DNA of 39,963 bases from Bacillota bacterium (GCA_023443515.1 JAEZUC010000038.1:1-39963); one strand, 5' to 3'. Counted from the stretch's first letter, positions 1 to 9,566 are shown. The notes: generated by a model not told the origin, from the letters alone. Numbers and translations are program-made.

Positions 1-124
1 CTTGCAGTTTAGCGAAAGCTGAAGGAAGAAGAATATCGGAAAGCTGTGTGCGAGAAAATCGCATGCACAGTTTGATGCAGGGGAAAGAGGGAAAAGATAT
101 TAAATTTCCCTCCTACCTACTCTA
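1..124 (+). mobile_element. Group II intron 3' end (domains V and VI), 5' part outside the window
   Basis: Positions 41-73 fold as a domain V-like hairpin: an outer CTGTG/CACAG stem, a two-base bulge, an inner TGCGA/TCGCA stem and a GAAA-type loop. Positions 87-112 form a second hairpin with GAGGG/CCCTC ends, as domain VI does, followed by CCTACTCTAC, a typical intron 3' boundary. No reverse-transcriptase reading frame is visible within the window, so only the end of the element is seen. Whether the intron is complete depends on sequence to the left. Confidence 0.6.
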
Positions 125-192
125 CATTAAAATTTACTATAATACAGTAGACTTGTAGTACAAGGATTCTTTATGAATCAAAATAACCTTGA

Positions 193-506
193 TATATAAG
201 TTGAATTAAGTTTTTGTGATTTTTACAATTTGCAACATAACCTTTGTATTACAGTTTCTGGTTCGGCACTTATGGTTTTGGGGGATATTCCGACAATTTG
301 TGCTACTTCTTCACGGGTTTTACCGGAAAGAAAGTGATAGAGTGCTTGATATCTTTTGAAAACTCTAACCTTCTTTTCTGAACCCATGGCTTTTTTTATT
401 AAATTTAATTCTTCCTGTGATGCTCTCATAATCGTTTTCATCCTTTGTAAAAGTATCACAAGTTATATCGGATAGTTTGCCACAATTGTTTAATTCAACT
501 TATATA
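193..506. mobile_element. MITE-like internal-deletion derivative of an IS630-family element
   Basis: Perfect 17-bp inverted repeats lie at 193-209 and 490-506 (TATATAAGTTGAATTAA and its complement). Imperfect similarity continues inward over TTGTG. The ends are TA-rich, as expected for IS630/Tc1-type insertion at TA. The roughly 310-bp element keeps only a short transposase remnant, whereas complete IS630 elements are about 1.1 kb. It lies between a good ATG context (173) and a frame that resumes at 507, so it may have inserted into a gene. Confidence 0.7.
223..441 (-). pseudogene. IS630-type transposase remnant (N-terminal helix-turn-helix)
   Basis: About 72 residues if started at the second ATG (441). 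The reading frame also opens at 459. The core, YQALYHFLSGKTREEVAQIV followed by GISPKTIS, is a helix-turn-helix like the N-terminal DNA-binding domain of IS630 transposases. Immediately after it the frame ends in a short Cys-containing tail. The DDE catalytic domain is absent, so the protein cannot transpose the element, although it could still bind the terminal repeats. The sharp switch from helix-turn-helix to terminus suggests an internal deletion joining the two ends of the original gene. Confidence 0.6.
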
Positions 507-980
507 GCAATAAATTATCGAGTTCCGGAGAAAAAATTGATTTGGGAATACATAGATGGTATACTGTCTGGCATTCTCAGAGGAGAGACTTTATATCTGT
601 AAGGTGAGTCTTCCATTGTTTGCTGGTTAGAAAAACGAGGTTGGTATAATCCAACGAAAACGGTGGTTTACGACAAACAACCTAAGTCAAAACCATCTGA
701 AACTAAGCCATATAAAATAATACTTATTGCTTCAGGTATAAAGAGTTCATTATTAGTAAAGAAGAATCCATCTTCCAATAGTGCAGCACTAGATCGACTT
801 CATAATGGAGATGAGGTTATCTGGACTGGTCAGATGGCTTTTTCAAAAGTCAATAAAGATGACGTGGAACCATGGGTAAAAGTTATAACATCGAAAGGTG
901 TAGAAGGTTGGACTAGATTGTTATATCTTCATCCGCAAGGATATGAGAATATAGAATTTTATCTTCGAAAGAAGGAGTAG
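507..980 (+). pseudogene. SH3-like domain protein, disrupted
   Basis: A frame open from 663 to 980 (105 codons from a GTG) ends in an SH3-like region: a basic-hydrophobic strand, a hydrophobic/charged turn and WVKVITSKGVEGWTRLLYL. The same frame continues upstream to 603, hits TAA at 600-602, then stays open back to the MITE end at 507 (including IWEYIDG and SGILRGETLYL). A Shine-Dalgarno-like AAGGATTC plus ATG at 173 lies on the far side of the MITE. The simplest reading is a secreted or cytoplasmic SH3-like gene broken by the MITE and one nonsense codon. Expression of the 105-residue tail from GTG is possible but has no clear ribosome binding site. Confidence 0.45.
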
Positions 981-1020
981 TATATTAGAAAGAACAGCAA
1001 AAGATGGACAATGGGATGGC

Positions 1021-1158
1021 CTTTCTATGTCAAACCGGCATCTGGTCTGCCGGATGAAGGGAGACTTTCAAGTCTGGTTCAGTGAGAAGTTTGGGGTAAA
1101 AATCCCCGTACTTACTCGACTGAGGGGAAGGAGGTCTATGACCTCCAACCTACTCTAT
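1021..1158 (+). mobile_element. Group II intron 3' remnants, two overlapping 3' ends
   Basis: Positions 1049-1081 fold as a domain V hairpin of the class C kind (GCCGGAT ... GAGA ... GTCTGGT). Positions 1091-1108 form a small GGGG/CCCC hairpin (domain VI candidate), followed by CTTACTCGAC at 1111-1120, a typical intron end. A second hairpin (GGAGGT/ACCTCC, 1130-1146) and a second typical end, CCTACTCTAT, follow at 1149-1158. No intron 5' part or reverse transcriptase is present. This looks like a 5'-truncated composite in which one intron tail interrupts another. The short ORF across this stretch is not a gene. Confidence 0.5.
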
Positions 1159-1336
1159 CAGCATGGGTGCAATCTTACGGATGACAGAGATGTAATAAAC
1201 ATATACAATTCATAAACCGGAAGAACTTCATGGAAATACAACGTTAGTTATAAAAAAATCTGTCAACAAGTCCGAATCCATTCTATATTTTTTGGTGAGT
1301 AATATTTCTGCTATTGTCTGTAATTTTTTAGCACGA

Positions 1337-1378
1337 ATCATCTAAAGCCAGCGTCTTTCGGCGCTGGCTTTAGATGAT
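1337..1378. terminator. Strong hairpin, copy of the cotJC terminator
   Basis: The stem is perfect over 17 bp (1337-1353 with 1362-1378) around TCTTTCG. Its core, TAAAGCCAGCG/CGCTGGCTTTA, is nearly the same as the terminator at 12687-12716 downstream of cotJC. It is followed on the + strand by a degenerate copy of the cotJC 3' end, so this is part of a duplicated segment. Confidence 0.65.
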
Positions 1379-1380
1379 AA

Positions 1381-1525
1381 TCATTTTTTAGTCTTATCGA
1401 ATGCAGGATTAAAAGCGTAAAAATTCTTGGAATCTAAATTATCCTGTACATTCCTCAATGCTTCACCAAACCTCTGGAAGTGAACTACTTCTCTTTCTCG
1501 GAGGAATTTTATAGGTTCTTTAACA
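1381..1525 (-). pseudogene. Truncated copy of the cotJC 3' end
   Basis: On the - strand this segment encodes the CotJC C-terminus (FDKTKK then stop) and is closely similar to 12723-12870, the last quarter of the split cotJC gene. Differences are scattered substitutions, with a stop one codon early (TGA at 1381-1383). Similarity stops abruptly at about 1525, after which the sequence is unrelated. The catalase-like body of the protein is missing, so it is not functional. It points to an old duplication of the cotJ region, or to a lost second cotJC. Confidence 0.8.
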
Positions 1526-1632
1526 AATGACAAAAAATTCTTCGCTCAGGAATCCGGTTTTATTATTTAGTCATTCCTTAAAAATTCCAATATAAATTAA
1601 ATATAGATACGGTTGGCTTATAAGTTATCCGA

Positions 1633-1773
1633 TCATGGGTGGGTGAATGATGTTTTGTTTTTCTCCCTTTGATTGATAAGCTCGATCCATTTCCGAGTAA
1701 AATCATTTCTAAACGTATCCATATCAGTATTCTTAAAGATGTTTTTCACCGCCAATTGTACTTTTTGCGCCAT
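1633..1773 (-). CDS. Small hypothetical protein, 46 aa
   Basis: ATG at 1773 is preceded by a strong GGAGG with seven-base spacing, and the frame closes at TGA (1633-1635). The peptide starts MAQKVQLAVKNIF and contains DFTRKWIELINQREK, a charged helical sequence without membrane segment or signal peptide. From memory it resembles short proteins sometimes found beside recombinase or transposon genes, but I cannot name a family. No partner recombinase remains next to it, so it may be a leftover of a lost element. The good ribosome binding site favours a real gene. Confidence 0.5.
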   Translation of the reverse strand: MAQKVQLAVKNIFKNTDMDTFRNDFTRKWIELINQREKNKTSFTHP

Positions 1774-2164
1774 ATGAAAACCTCCAATACAATGAATTCT
1801 ATTATTAACACACTCTTACACCGTCACAAAATGTCACAATATGATAAAATATGATGTTAATTGCCAATAAACTACAACATTCTACCGACATTTTTCCTTG
1901 TGAACCAATAATAATCTCTTCATCCTTATGTATTAGAGATATACAATTAATCATATTAGTAAAATTATCCTTTAAAATATCTAAATTATTGTCAAGAAGT
2001 ATCCATAGAGGCTATTGAAGAAACTGGGTCTTATATCCGGATTCATCTTTTGAATTTTGGTCTAGAAGAATGTGGGACCATTAGCGTTTAAGGCTGAAAG
2101 GCCTTAAAATAAAGGGGATTGCAAATTCTGAATCGCCTATCTATTATAATTAAAGGAGGCTTTT
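1774..2164. other. 391-bp stretch without a recognisable gene
   Basis: A - strand frame stays open from 2011 to 1805 (about 68 codons, including DNNLDILKDNF and SVECCSLLAI) but has no start near its beginning and no recognised homology, so it is at best a gene fragment. The right end holds AAAGGAGG at 2152-2159, the ribosome binding site of the next gene. No convincing promoter or terminator was seen. Confidence 0.4.
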
Positions 2165-5100
2165 ATGAGAGCAAGAAAAAGAGCTTTAAGTTGGATTGTG
2201 ACTGTAATAATGGTAATAACTATGCTTCCATTACCTCAGGCAACAGTCAACGCCGACAGTACCACATCAGCAACTATTTATGTAGCTACGAACGGTGACG
2301 ACGTCACTGGTGATGGAACCCAAGGAAAGCCTTACAAATCAATTGCCAAGGCAAAAGAAGTAGTACGGACCTTGCCAAAGACCGGCGGTGATATCGTTGT
2401 ACAAATTGCAGATGGATTTTATCCTAACGATGAAACCTTAGTTTTTGACAAAGATGATTCCGGAAGTGAAGATTGCACTATCCGCTATGAGGCAGCTCCT
2501 GGAGCAAAGCCGGTAATCAGCGGCGGTGAGATGCTGGAAAAAGGTGTGTGGACAGAAGCTACTGACCTTACCCAGACTGGCGGCTTAAAGGCGTATAAAA
2601 CCACCCTTGTAAGGGACGAAAAGCTACGCGCAATCTATGTGAACGACAAGCGCGCAAATATGACGCTGAGCCCAACAATAACTTCTGGAAACAGAACCAC
2701 AACTGGTACCCCTACAGTTAGCTTTAACGGTACCAATAACCCTTGGGCGTGGCAGAACGGCAGCAACATCCCGGCTGCTATTGTGTTCAGCACTAGCGTA
2801 GGTCTGACGCCGGAAACAAAAAACCCCCAAAACATTGAAGCCGAGAGTTTGGGTGGTGCCAGATGGGCCAGACCGTTTGTCTGTTTCGCGTCAATCGAAG
2901 CAGCGCCGGCAGCTAGCAACATGTCCGGCACCATGCTACGATTCCAAATGCCGTATGCGGCTATTTCACAATCTTTAAGTAATAACACTCAATATAATCC
3001 AAATAACAATCAGGTTATCCGTAACGCTTTCGAGTTCCTGAACAAGCGCGGAGATTTCTATTTCGATCAGAATGCGAGCACGCTTTATTACATCCCGCTT
3101 GAAGGTGAGGATATTAATACAGCCGAGGTTGTTATTCCAAAGCTGGAGACAGTCGTAGACATAAGAGGAATCCCTGTGGGAGACAGATTGAACCCTGTTC
3201 AGGGATCTGATGATGGACGTGTCAAAAATATAACCTTCAACGGGTTAACGTTTGCACACACCGACTACAAACTGTATAAACTGACAGGTACATATACGCT
3301 CAGCGACGGATCCGGTCCGGTAACGACCAGTTCCTACGGCTTTGCGTCCGTTCAGGGCTGTATTGTAAATAAGGTTTACTTCCCAAGCTATATAAACTGG
3401 CATGAAACGTTCTACCGCGGATATGATATACCGCCAGCAGCGGTAATGATTAATGCTGCGAGAGATATAAAAGTGCTGAACGGTGAGATTAAGTTTACCG
3501 GATTTAATGGTATCCATCTGGAAAATGACGTAAAGGCTATTGAAGTCACCGGCAACTATATCGCGGATACGCTCAGTTCCGGCATTGTAGTTGGGCATCC
3601 TACGCATATTTATGAAAACGATAAGAAGGATATTAATGAATCAAAAGATACATCAATTAAGAGTTGGGCTGGCGTTGATAAGGAAAAATATCAGGCGGGC
3701 ACAGAAGCCGTTCCACAGGATGTTTATATTACAAATAACTTCTTGTATAGGAACTGCTATGGTTTCCCTGGCGCCAACTCACTAACTTCTTTCTATACAA
3801 CTAACATGCAGGTACTGCACAACTTCCTGTATGATTCCACCTACGGCGCTATGAGCATTGGCTGGGGCTGGTGCGAGTACGATGGGTATGGCTATACCAG
3901 CCATGGTACAGACAAGACCGGCGGACCTTACGTTGGTACACATGAAACAAGCCTTGCAAGGTCTCCGGAAATCTCTACCACCTCCAGAAATAACAAAATA
4001 AACTATAACAGAGTAGAGGAGATTTGTACTATAGTTAATGACTCCGGAGCCATTTACTCACTGGGGCGTCAGGGAGATCCCGGTAATTTACCGGACGGAG
4101 GGACATGGGATACCGTCAGAAATCTGACAAGTAGCCCAGTTACCGATCCGAATAATAACTGGAATCCTGACAACTGGTCGAATTTCACCGAGATGAACTA
4201 CAACTTCCTTAACCCGAATGCCTCTAACAGACCTCAGGACTCCAACAACTGGACGAACGGGTTCCATCCCGACGAAGGTAGCACGTTCATAAAGATGATA
4301 GGCAACGTAGTTCAGTCAAAGCTTTCCTATGCTCTGGGACAGAGCCGTGCTTATGAATTTAACAACTGGAAGCGCAAAAGCGATATGATTGCTGTTGATG
4401 GTTACGTTGATGGAAATAACAACCAGAACGGCGGTCCTAGAATTACTTATAAGAATTACAAAAGCGAAGACCGTATTTGGCCGGTTAAGGGTAACGAAAT
4501 CGTCTTGAATTCAGGTCTTGAAGATGAATATGTTCATATGATACCAAAGAGTCTCATTGCCGATACCGAGTTTGAGTTGGCTTCAAATGTCATCATGGGT
4601 AAAGGTGAAACTCTGAACCGCAGGGGTCTGCTAAAAGCTGAAGATACTGTTTGGCTGGCGCCAGCAAATACAACTACTTTTGTTGAAGGCCCAACCATGA
4701 CAAAAGCTGCCGGCGACGCAAAAACAATTGTAGCTCCGTCAGCGGCAGGAGAATACAAATTATATATCGTTTATGGAGACGGTGTCACACCAATTGCTAC
4801 CTCCAAGTATACGGTGTATGTCGACACGAGCGCGTCAGCTGTTAATGTGGAAGACGGGAAAAGTTACGAGGTTTCAGCAGTACGTCCTCTTAAACTCACA
4901 TTGAGTGAAGATTACACCTTTACACTTAACGGTAAGCCTGTGGTGAACGGGTATGAAATTTCCACTGATGGAAGCTGGACTTTGGTACTTAGTACTTCAG
5001 AAAAGCCGAATTTTAAAACTATAAACTTTAGCACCACAGTTTCGGTTGCAAATAAGCTGCTCCCGGCTGACGTTCAAGTAAGCCCGGGAGGAACAGTCAG

Positions 5101-8100
5101 GTTTGCGTACGATCTGAACGATCCGACAAAAAAGGTATGGATATCCTCTTCGAGCGGCGGACATTTCGATGGAGGCGATGATGAATCAGTGGTATCCGGT
5201 GACCAGCTCGGAATGAATGCTCCACTTGTGCCCGGTCCATACATAATTTTCATACTGTCCGAGGATGGTCAAGTACTTAGCCAGTCACATGCACGTGTTG
5301 TGGTACGTGACATGACTCCTGTAGATATTCCTAGAGAAGGTCTGGACTTATGGCTCAAAGCTGATGAGGGAGTAGAAACAGACAGTGATGGTAACGTAAC
5401 AGGATGGAAAAACATGGGGAGCGTTAATGCGAAGCTTGTTCCAGCAGATGTTCCAGGTAGCGGCGGAGATAATCTTGGAACACCAAACGGCAACCCCACG
5501 CTAAAGAAAGATGTATACGACTATATAGATTTCGCCGCAATGTCAAGACCTCTTAAAGCTAAAAACTTTAAGGATTATAACGGCAAGACGCAGATGACGA
5601 TATATGCACTGGCTAAGCCAACAACTACAGCCAACAACTCCAGTGACCAAAGTGGTCTTGTTTATTTCGGATTGAACGAGACTTTCCAAACATGGCCTGG
5701 CAACGACGGTTGGAGCGGTATTAATTTGGGCGTAGGAACAAACAGAGTTAACATCCGCTTTGGTAATGGGAACGGCGGCTCACAGGGCGGCGGTGCGACT
5801 TATTCAACAACCATTAGCGGTATGTCAAGCGTTAGAGCGCAGCTAAACGGAACCAATAGAGACATTTATGTTAATAATACCCGTATAGGCGGGGGAACCA
5901 ACGCTTCTGCGCTTACCGGGAACAGATCGGATTTGGGAGTAGGTTACACAATGTCAGCTGTAACACCATACCGTTTCTTGGGGCAAGTTGCGCAGATTCT
6001 CATCTATGACAGAGAACTGACTTCTGACGAAATTGCGAAAGTAGAGTCATACTTTAATGAAGTCAAAGCAGGACGTGGCGGACCTGCAAACCCAATTAGC
6101 CAAGAAGTGGACAAAACTCTTCTGAGAGCATTAATTGACGACGTTAAAAACCTTGACGAAAAAATTTATACTGTCAATTCATGGAATGCTTTTGCAAGCG
6201 CCTTAAATGAGGCACAAACTGCTGTATCCAATGCTGAGATTGGACAGGAAGCAGCGGACAATTCGTATTTCGCTTTACGTAACGCCTTCAAAGCGCTTAG
6301 TGTGAAGCCTAGCGGGGTTGGAACTGCCTTATACGGTACACCTATTCTCGGAGGAGACCAACTCGACCCACTTTGGGATATGACCGACACGCTTCCAAAC
6401 GTTAAGCATCTTACAATGTCAAACGGACCGACGAGCGGCACCACTAAGGTCCTGTGGGATGATGCTAATCTTTATGTGCTGGTGCGTGTAAAAGACCCTG
6501 TACTAAACAGCAGTAGCGGCAATGCACACGAGAAGGACTCGGTGGAAATTTTTGTAGATGAAACCAATAGTAAAGCAGCCTCCTTCGGAACAGGGATGGG
6601 GCAATACCGAGTTAACTATCTTAATGAGAAAAGCTTTAATCCAGGCAGTATCAGTACTGGTTTTGAGTCTTATGCGAAAATTGTGGATGGTGGTTATTAC
6701 ATAGAAACTAAGATCCCATTTAAAGCTAAGATTAATGATGTTCCTGTAGTACCTGAGATTGGTCACGTAATTGGATTTGATTCGCAAATAAATGATGCCG
6801 GAGCAGCTGGTAGCCGTCAGGACGTTATAATGTGGCATGATGAGACCGGATCATCCTGGAATAACGGTTCAAATTGGGGCGTGGTTACACTTATAAGTGA
6901 AGATTTTGAGAAAGAACCTTATGATGGTGAAGTTATAGCTCCTAGCGCTAACACAATAAAACATAATAAGGTATCTCTCAACCCGTTACCTGGTTATGAA
7001 TATGCCTTTGTTCTTAAGGATGCACCTGCACCAACTGTATTTACTTCTACTTTTGCATTTACAGGACTAAATCCTGATACGGAGTACGACTTCTATCAGA
7101 GAGTTGCGGAGACAGTTCTTACATTTGCTTCAGAGGCAGTAAAAACAACAATAAGAACATCGGAAATACCATCAGGTACAGAACCTCTTCTTCCGATGAA
7201 TGGTCTTGATGTTTGGTTAAAGGCTGATGATGTAAACATTGTCAAGGATGCAGATAATAGAGTACTTGAATGGGCTAATATTGTAAACGGAGAGGTTATT
7301 AAGCCAGTCAATGCTACTGAAGCGGCTATATTGATGCGTGATGAAGAAGCAGAAGTACCATACAACTACATCAATTTTGACTCCCTCAATAACAGGCTTG
7401 AGGGTGATATTCTTAAAAATTACAATGGAACTGATGAAATGACGGTTATCGTAGTTGCTCAACCGACAGCCGAACACAATGACATTACTGGATTCGGCGA
7501 CAAGTTCTCACCAGTATACATCAATACTGTTGGCGATTGGGGCGGAATGGGTATAACTGCTGCTACCAACGGAGTTCATGCTCGCTTTGGAAATGGTATG
7601 GGACCTTGGGTGGCTCCTGAGAACGATGGTCCAGCACCAGTTGTAAGAAAGCAAGTTAGTATTAGCAGTCTTGTTTCAATCATTGGAATGAAAGATGCTA
7701 ATGTTCTCTCTGTCAGCATCAACGATAAGGACGGTGAGATCGGAAATGCCGTAGACTCAAGCGTTCGTAGAAATGAGTTTAAGAATCTTGGAACTACTCT
7801 AGGAGTAGGAGGTGTTCTTAATGATGAGGCAAGCAATCGTACTGAGGCTAATGCTTTCAAAGGCAGAGTAGCAGAGATTATCATCTATGACCATGCTCTT
7901 ACTGCAGATGAACTGGAAAGTGTGAATACTTACATAAGTGAAAAATATTTTGAAGCAACAACTACACCAGTAGACACAACTGCACCGACATGGCCACAGG
8001 GTAGACTAACAGTATCAAATGTTTCAACCAGCCAACTTACATTAACATGGTCCGATGCAGAGGATGATATGGGAGTAAACGGCTACAAGATATACAAAGG

Positions 8101-9427
8101 GTTAGATTTAGTTGGAACTGTGACGGGATCAGCCAAAAGCTTTAATGTTACAGGATTATCACCAAGTACAACATATACGTTTATAGTTCAAGCAGGAGAT
8201 GAAGCTGGAAACTGGAGTACAAATGGTCCTTCAATCACTGTAACTACTTCTTCAAGTACACCAGCGCCAACACCAACACCAACACCTACGCCAACTGGCG
8301 ATGTTGTAGTTAAAGACGGAGTGGTCACAGCACAGCCAAAGGTTGAAAAAGGCGTGGCAAGCGTAGAAATTCCTAAGGATGCACTTGATAAGGCATTCGA
8401 TACTTCTTCTACAGCTAAAGTAGTAGTTACAGCTGCACAGGGTGCAAAGGAATATGTTCAGATATTGCCTGTAAGCTCACTTCAGTCTGCAGACAGTAAT
8501 AAGAATATTGAAATTGTGACTCCTGTAGGAACAGTTGTAGTACCTGCGGACGCACTGAAAAATCAGGATATACAGCAGAAAACAGTAGATATCGGCCTTG
8601 CAGCATCTGATAAGAATCAGATAGGAAACAGACCTGTAATTGATGTTGAGCTAAAGGCAGGCGGAAACAGCTTGTCAATCAGCAATCCTTTAACACCGGT
8701 TACAGTGTCAATTGACTACAAGCCTACTGCAGATGAATTGGCAAAGGCTGAACATATTGTAGTTTGGTCTATAGACAGTAATGGTAAGGCAACACCTGTA
8801 ACAAGCGGAAGATATGATGCTCGTAGTGGTAAGGTAGTATTTGACGCAACGGAGTCAGGATCGTACGCTGTAACATTTGTTGAAAAGAAATTCGAGGATA
8901 CGTATAAGACTAAATGGGCAGAGGATAAAATTGAAGTACTTGCTTCAAAAGGAATAATAGGAGGAACGTCTGAAACAACATTCTCTCCTCAGAATTCCAT
9001 TACAAGGGCAGACTATTTGACTCTTCTTATGAAGGCTTTAGGACTCAAATCTAGTGCAACAGTTGCTTTCGATGATGTTAAACCAGGAGACTATTATTTC
9101 AATGCAATAGCTACAGCTAAAATGCTTGGAATTACAAATGGAACAGGCAACAATAAGTTTAGTCCTGACCAACTTATTTCAAGACAGGATATGATAGTTC
9201 TTTCTGAAAAAGCGTTAACGATTGCCAAAGAAATGGCTAAAAACGGATCATCAAAGGATTTGAAAAAATTCTCTGACAATTCCGACATATCAAGCTACGC
9301 TGTCGATAGTGTTGCAAACTTTGTAAATTCCGGTTTGATAAGCGGTTCAAACGGCAATATCAATCCTAGGAGCAATGCAACAAGAGCTGAAGCAGCGGTT
9401 CTTATCTACAAAATATATAATAAGTAG
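2165..9427 (+). CDS. Giant secreted SLH-anchored beta-helix, lectin and CBM9 protein, 2420 aa
   Basis: Start ATG follows AAAGGAGG. A signal peptide covers residues 1-31. Residues ~39-820 match the style of right-handed parallel beta-helix glycan-active proteins (VATNGDD...GTQGKPYKSI, ISGGE, YVNDKRA); a GH141-like enzyme is possible but not proven. Next come Ig-like segments (~830-1050), a LamG/concanavalin-like domain opening GLDLWLKAD (~1059-1300), a FIVAR-like helical segment (~1313-1381), a CBM9-like domain (~1385-1580), an FnIII-like segment, a second lectin domain opening GLDVWLKAD (~1679-1930), FnIII (~1937-2029), a PT linker, a beta-rich module and three SLH repeats (~2243-2420). The SLH repeats would hold it on the cell wall, where it probably binds or cuts plant polysaccharide. 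It is monocistronic, with a terminator just downstream. The first ~4.3 kb appears richer in G+C than the last ~2.5 kb. Confidence 0.9.
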   Translation: MRARKRALSWIVTVIMVITMLPLPQATVNADSTTSATIYVATNGDDVTGDGTQGKPYKSIAKAKEVVRTLPKTGGDIVVQIADGFYPNDETLVFDKDDSGSEDCTIRYEAAPGAKPVISGGEMLEKGVWTEATDLTQTGGLKAYKTTLVRDEKLRAIYVNDKRANMTLSPTITSGNRTTTGTPTVSFNGTNNPWAWQNGSNIPAAIVFSTSVGLTPETKNPQNIEAESLGGARWARPFVCFASIEAAPAASNMSGTMLRFQMPYAAISQSLSNNTQYNPNNNQVIRNAFEFLNKRGDFYFDQNASTLYYIPLEGEDINTAEVVIPKLETVVDIRGIPVGDRLNPVQGSDDGRVKNITFNGLTFAHTDYKLYKLTGTYTLSDGSGPVTTSSYGFASVQGCIVNKVYFPSYINWHETFYRGYDIPPAAVMINAARDIKVLNGEIKFTGFNGIHLENDVKAIEVTGNYIADTLSSGIVVGHPTHIYENDKKDINESKDTSIKSWAGVDKEKYQAGTEAVPQDVYITNNFLYRNCYGFPGANSLTSFYTTNMQVLHNFLYDSTYGAMSIGWGWCEYDGYGYTSHGTDKTGGPYVGTHETSLARSPEISTTSRNNKINYNRVEEICTIVNDSGAIYSLGRQGDPGNLPDGGTWDTVRNLTSSPVTDPNNNWNPDNWSNFTEMNYNFLNPNASNRPQDSNNWTNGFHPDEGSTFIKMIGNVVQSKLSYALGQSRAYEFNNWKRKSDMIAVDGYVDGNNNQNGGPRITYKNYKSEDRIWPVKGNEIVLNSGLEDEYVHMIPKSLIADTEFELASNVIMGKGETLNRRGLLKAEDTVWLAPANTTTFVEGPTMTKAAGDAKTIVAPSAAGEYKLYIVYGDGVTPIATSKYTVYVDTSASAVNVEDGKSYEVSAVRPLKLTLSEDYTFTLNGKPVVNGYEISTDGSWTLVLSTSEKPNFKTINFSTTVSVANKLLPADVQVSPGGTVRFAYDLNDPTKKVWISSSSGGHFDGGDDESVVSGDQLGMNAPLVPGPYIIFILSEDGQVLSQSHARVVVRDMTPVDIPREGLDLWLKADEGVETDSDGNVTGWKNMGSVNAKLVPADVPGSGGDNLGTPNGNPTLKKDVYDYIDFAAMSRPLKAKNFKDYNGKTQMTIYALAKPTTTANNSSDQSGLVYFGLNETFQTWPGNDGWSGINLGVGTNRVNIRFGNGNGGSQGGGATYSTTISGMSSVRAQLNGTNRDIYVNNTRIGGGTNASALTGNRSDLGVGYTMSAVTPYRFLGQVAQILIYDRELTSDEIAKVESYFNEVKAGRGGPANPISQEVDKTLLRALIDDVKNLDEKIYTVNSWNAFASALNEAQTAVSNAEIGQEAADNSYFALRNAFKALSVKPSGVGTALYGTPILGGDQLDPLWDMTDTLPNVKHLTMSNGPTSGTTKVLWDDANLYVLVRVKDPVLNSSSGNAHEKDSVEIFVDETNSKAASFGTGMGQYRVNYLNEKSFNPGSISTGFESYAKIVDGGYYIETKIPFKAKINDVPVVPEIGHVIGFDSQINDAGAAGSRQDVIMWHDETGSSWNNGSNWGVVTLISEDFEKEPYDGEVIAPSANTIKHNKVSLNPLPGYEYAFVLKDAPAPTVFTSTFAFTGLNPDTEYDFYQRVAETVLTFASEAVKTTIRTSEIPSGTEPLLPMNGLDVWLKADDVNIVKDADNRVLEWANIVNGEVIKPVNATEAAILMRDEEAEVPYNYINFDSLNNRLEGDILKNYNGTDEMTVIVVAQPTAEHNDITGFGDKFSPVYINTVGDWGGMGITAATNGVHARFGNGMGPWVAPENDGPAPVVRKQVSISSLVSIIGMKDANVLSVSINDKDGEIGNAVDSSVRRNEFKNLGTTLGVGGVLNDEASNRTEANAFKGRVAEIIIYDHALTADELESVNTYISEKYFEATTTPVDTTAPTWPQGRLTVSNVSTSQLTLTWSDAEDDMGVNGYKIYKGLDLVGTVTGSAKSFNVTGLSPSTTYTFIVQAGDEAGNWSTNGPSITVTTSSSTPAPTPTPTPTPTGDVVVKDGVVTAQPKVEKGVASVEIPKDALDKAFDTSSTAKVVVTAAQGAKEYVQILPVSSLQSADSNKNIEIVTPVGTVVVPADALKNQDIQQKTVDIGLAASDKNQIGNRPVIDVELKAGGNSLSISNPLTPVTVSIDYKPTADELAKAEHIVVWSIDSNGKATPVTSGRYDARSGKVVFDATESGSYAVTFVEKKFEDTYKTKWAEDKIEVLASKGIIGGTSETTFSPQNSITRADYLTLLMKALGLKSSATVAFDDVKPGDYYFNAIATAKMLGITNGTGNNKFSPDQLISRQDMIVLSEKALTIAKEMAKNGSSKDLKKFSDNSDISSYAVDSVANFVNSGLISGSNGNINPRSNATRAEAAVLIYKIYNK

Positions 9428-9450
9428 TAATTAATTAATCTATAACTTAA

Positions 9451-9496
9451 AGGGCTGTCTCAGAATCATATCAATGATTTGAGATAGCCCTTTTTG
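9451..9496 (+). terminator. Rho-independent terminator of the SLH protein gene
   Basis: The hairpin GGGCTGTCTCA/TGAGATAGCCC, with an inner AATCA/TGATT stem, is followed by TTTTT. It lies 23 bp after the stop codon at 9427. Confidence 0.9.
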
Positions 9497-9566
9497 TGCG
9501 CCGAGCGTTAAAAAGAGTGAAAGCCAGAGTCTTGTGGCGCTGGTGGGGTTATTAAAACTTCATAAT

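Noticed and set aside
1027..1215. + strand 62-codon ORF
   Set aside because: It runs across the group II intron structural domains and has no protein-like composition.
1669..1854. + strand 61-codon ORF
   Set aside because: No ribosome binding site; the opposite strand has a 46-aa ORF with a strong GGAGG in the same place.
9510..9550. A third copy of the AAAGCCAG...GCGCTGG hairpin
   Set aside because: Only a broken partial match after the SLH terminator, with no cotJC sequence beside it; too weak to call.
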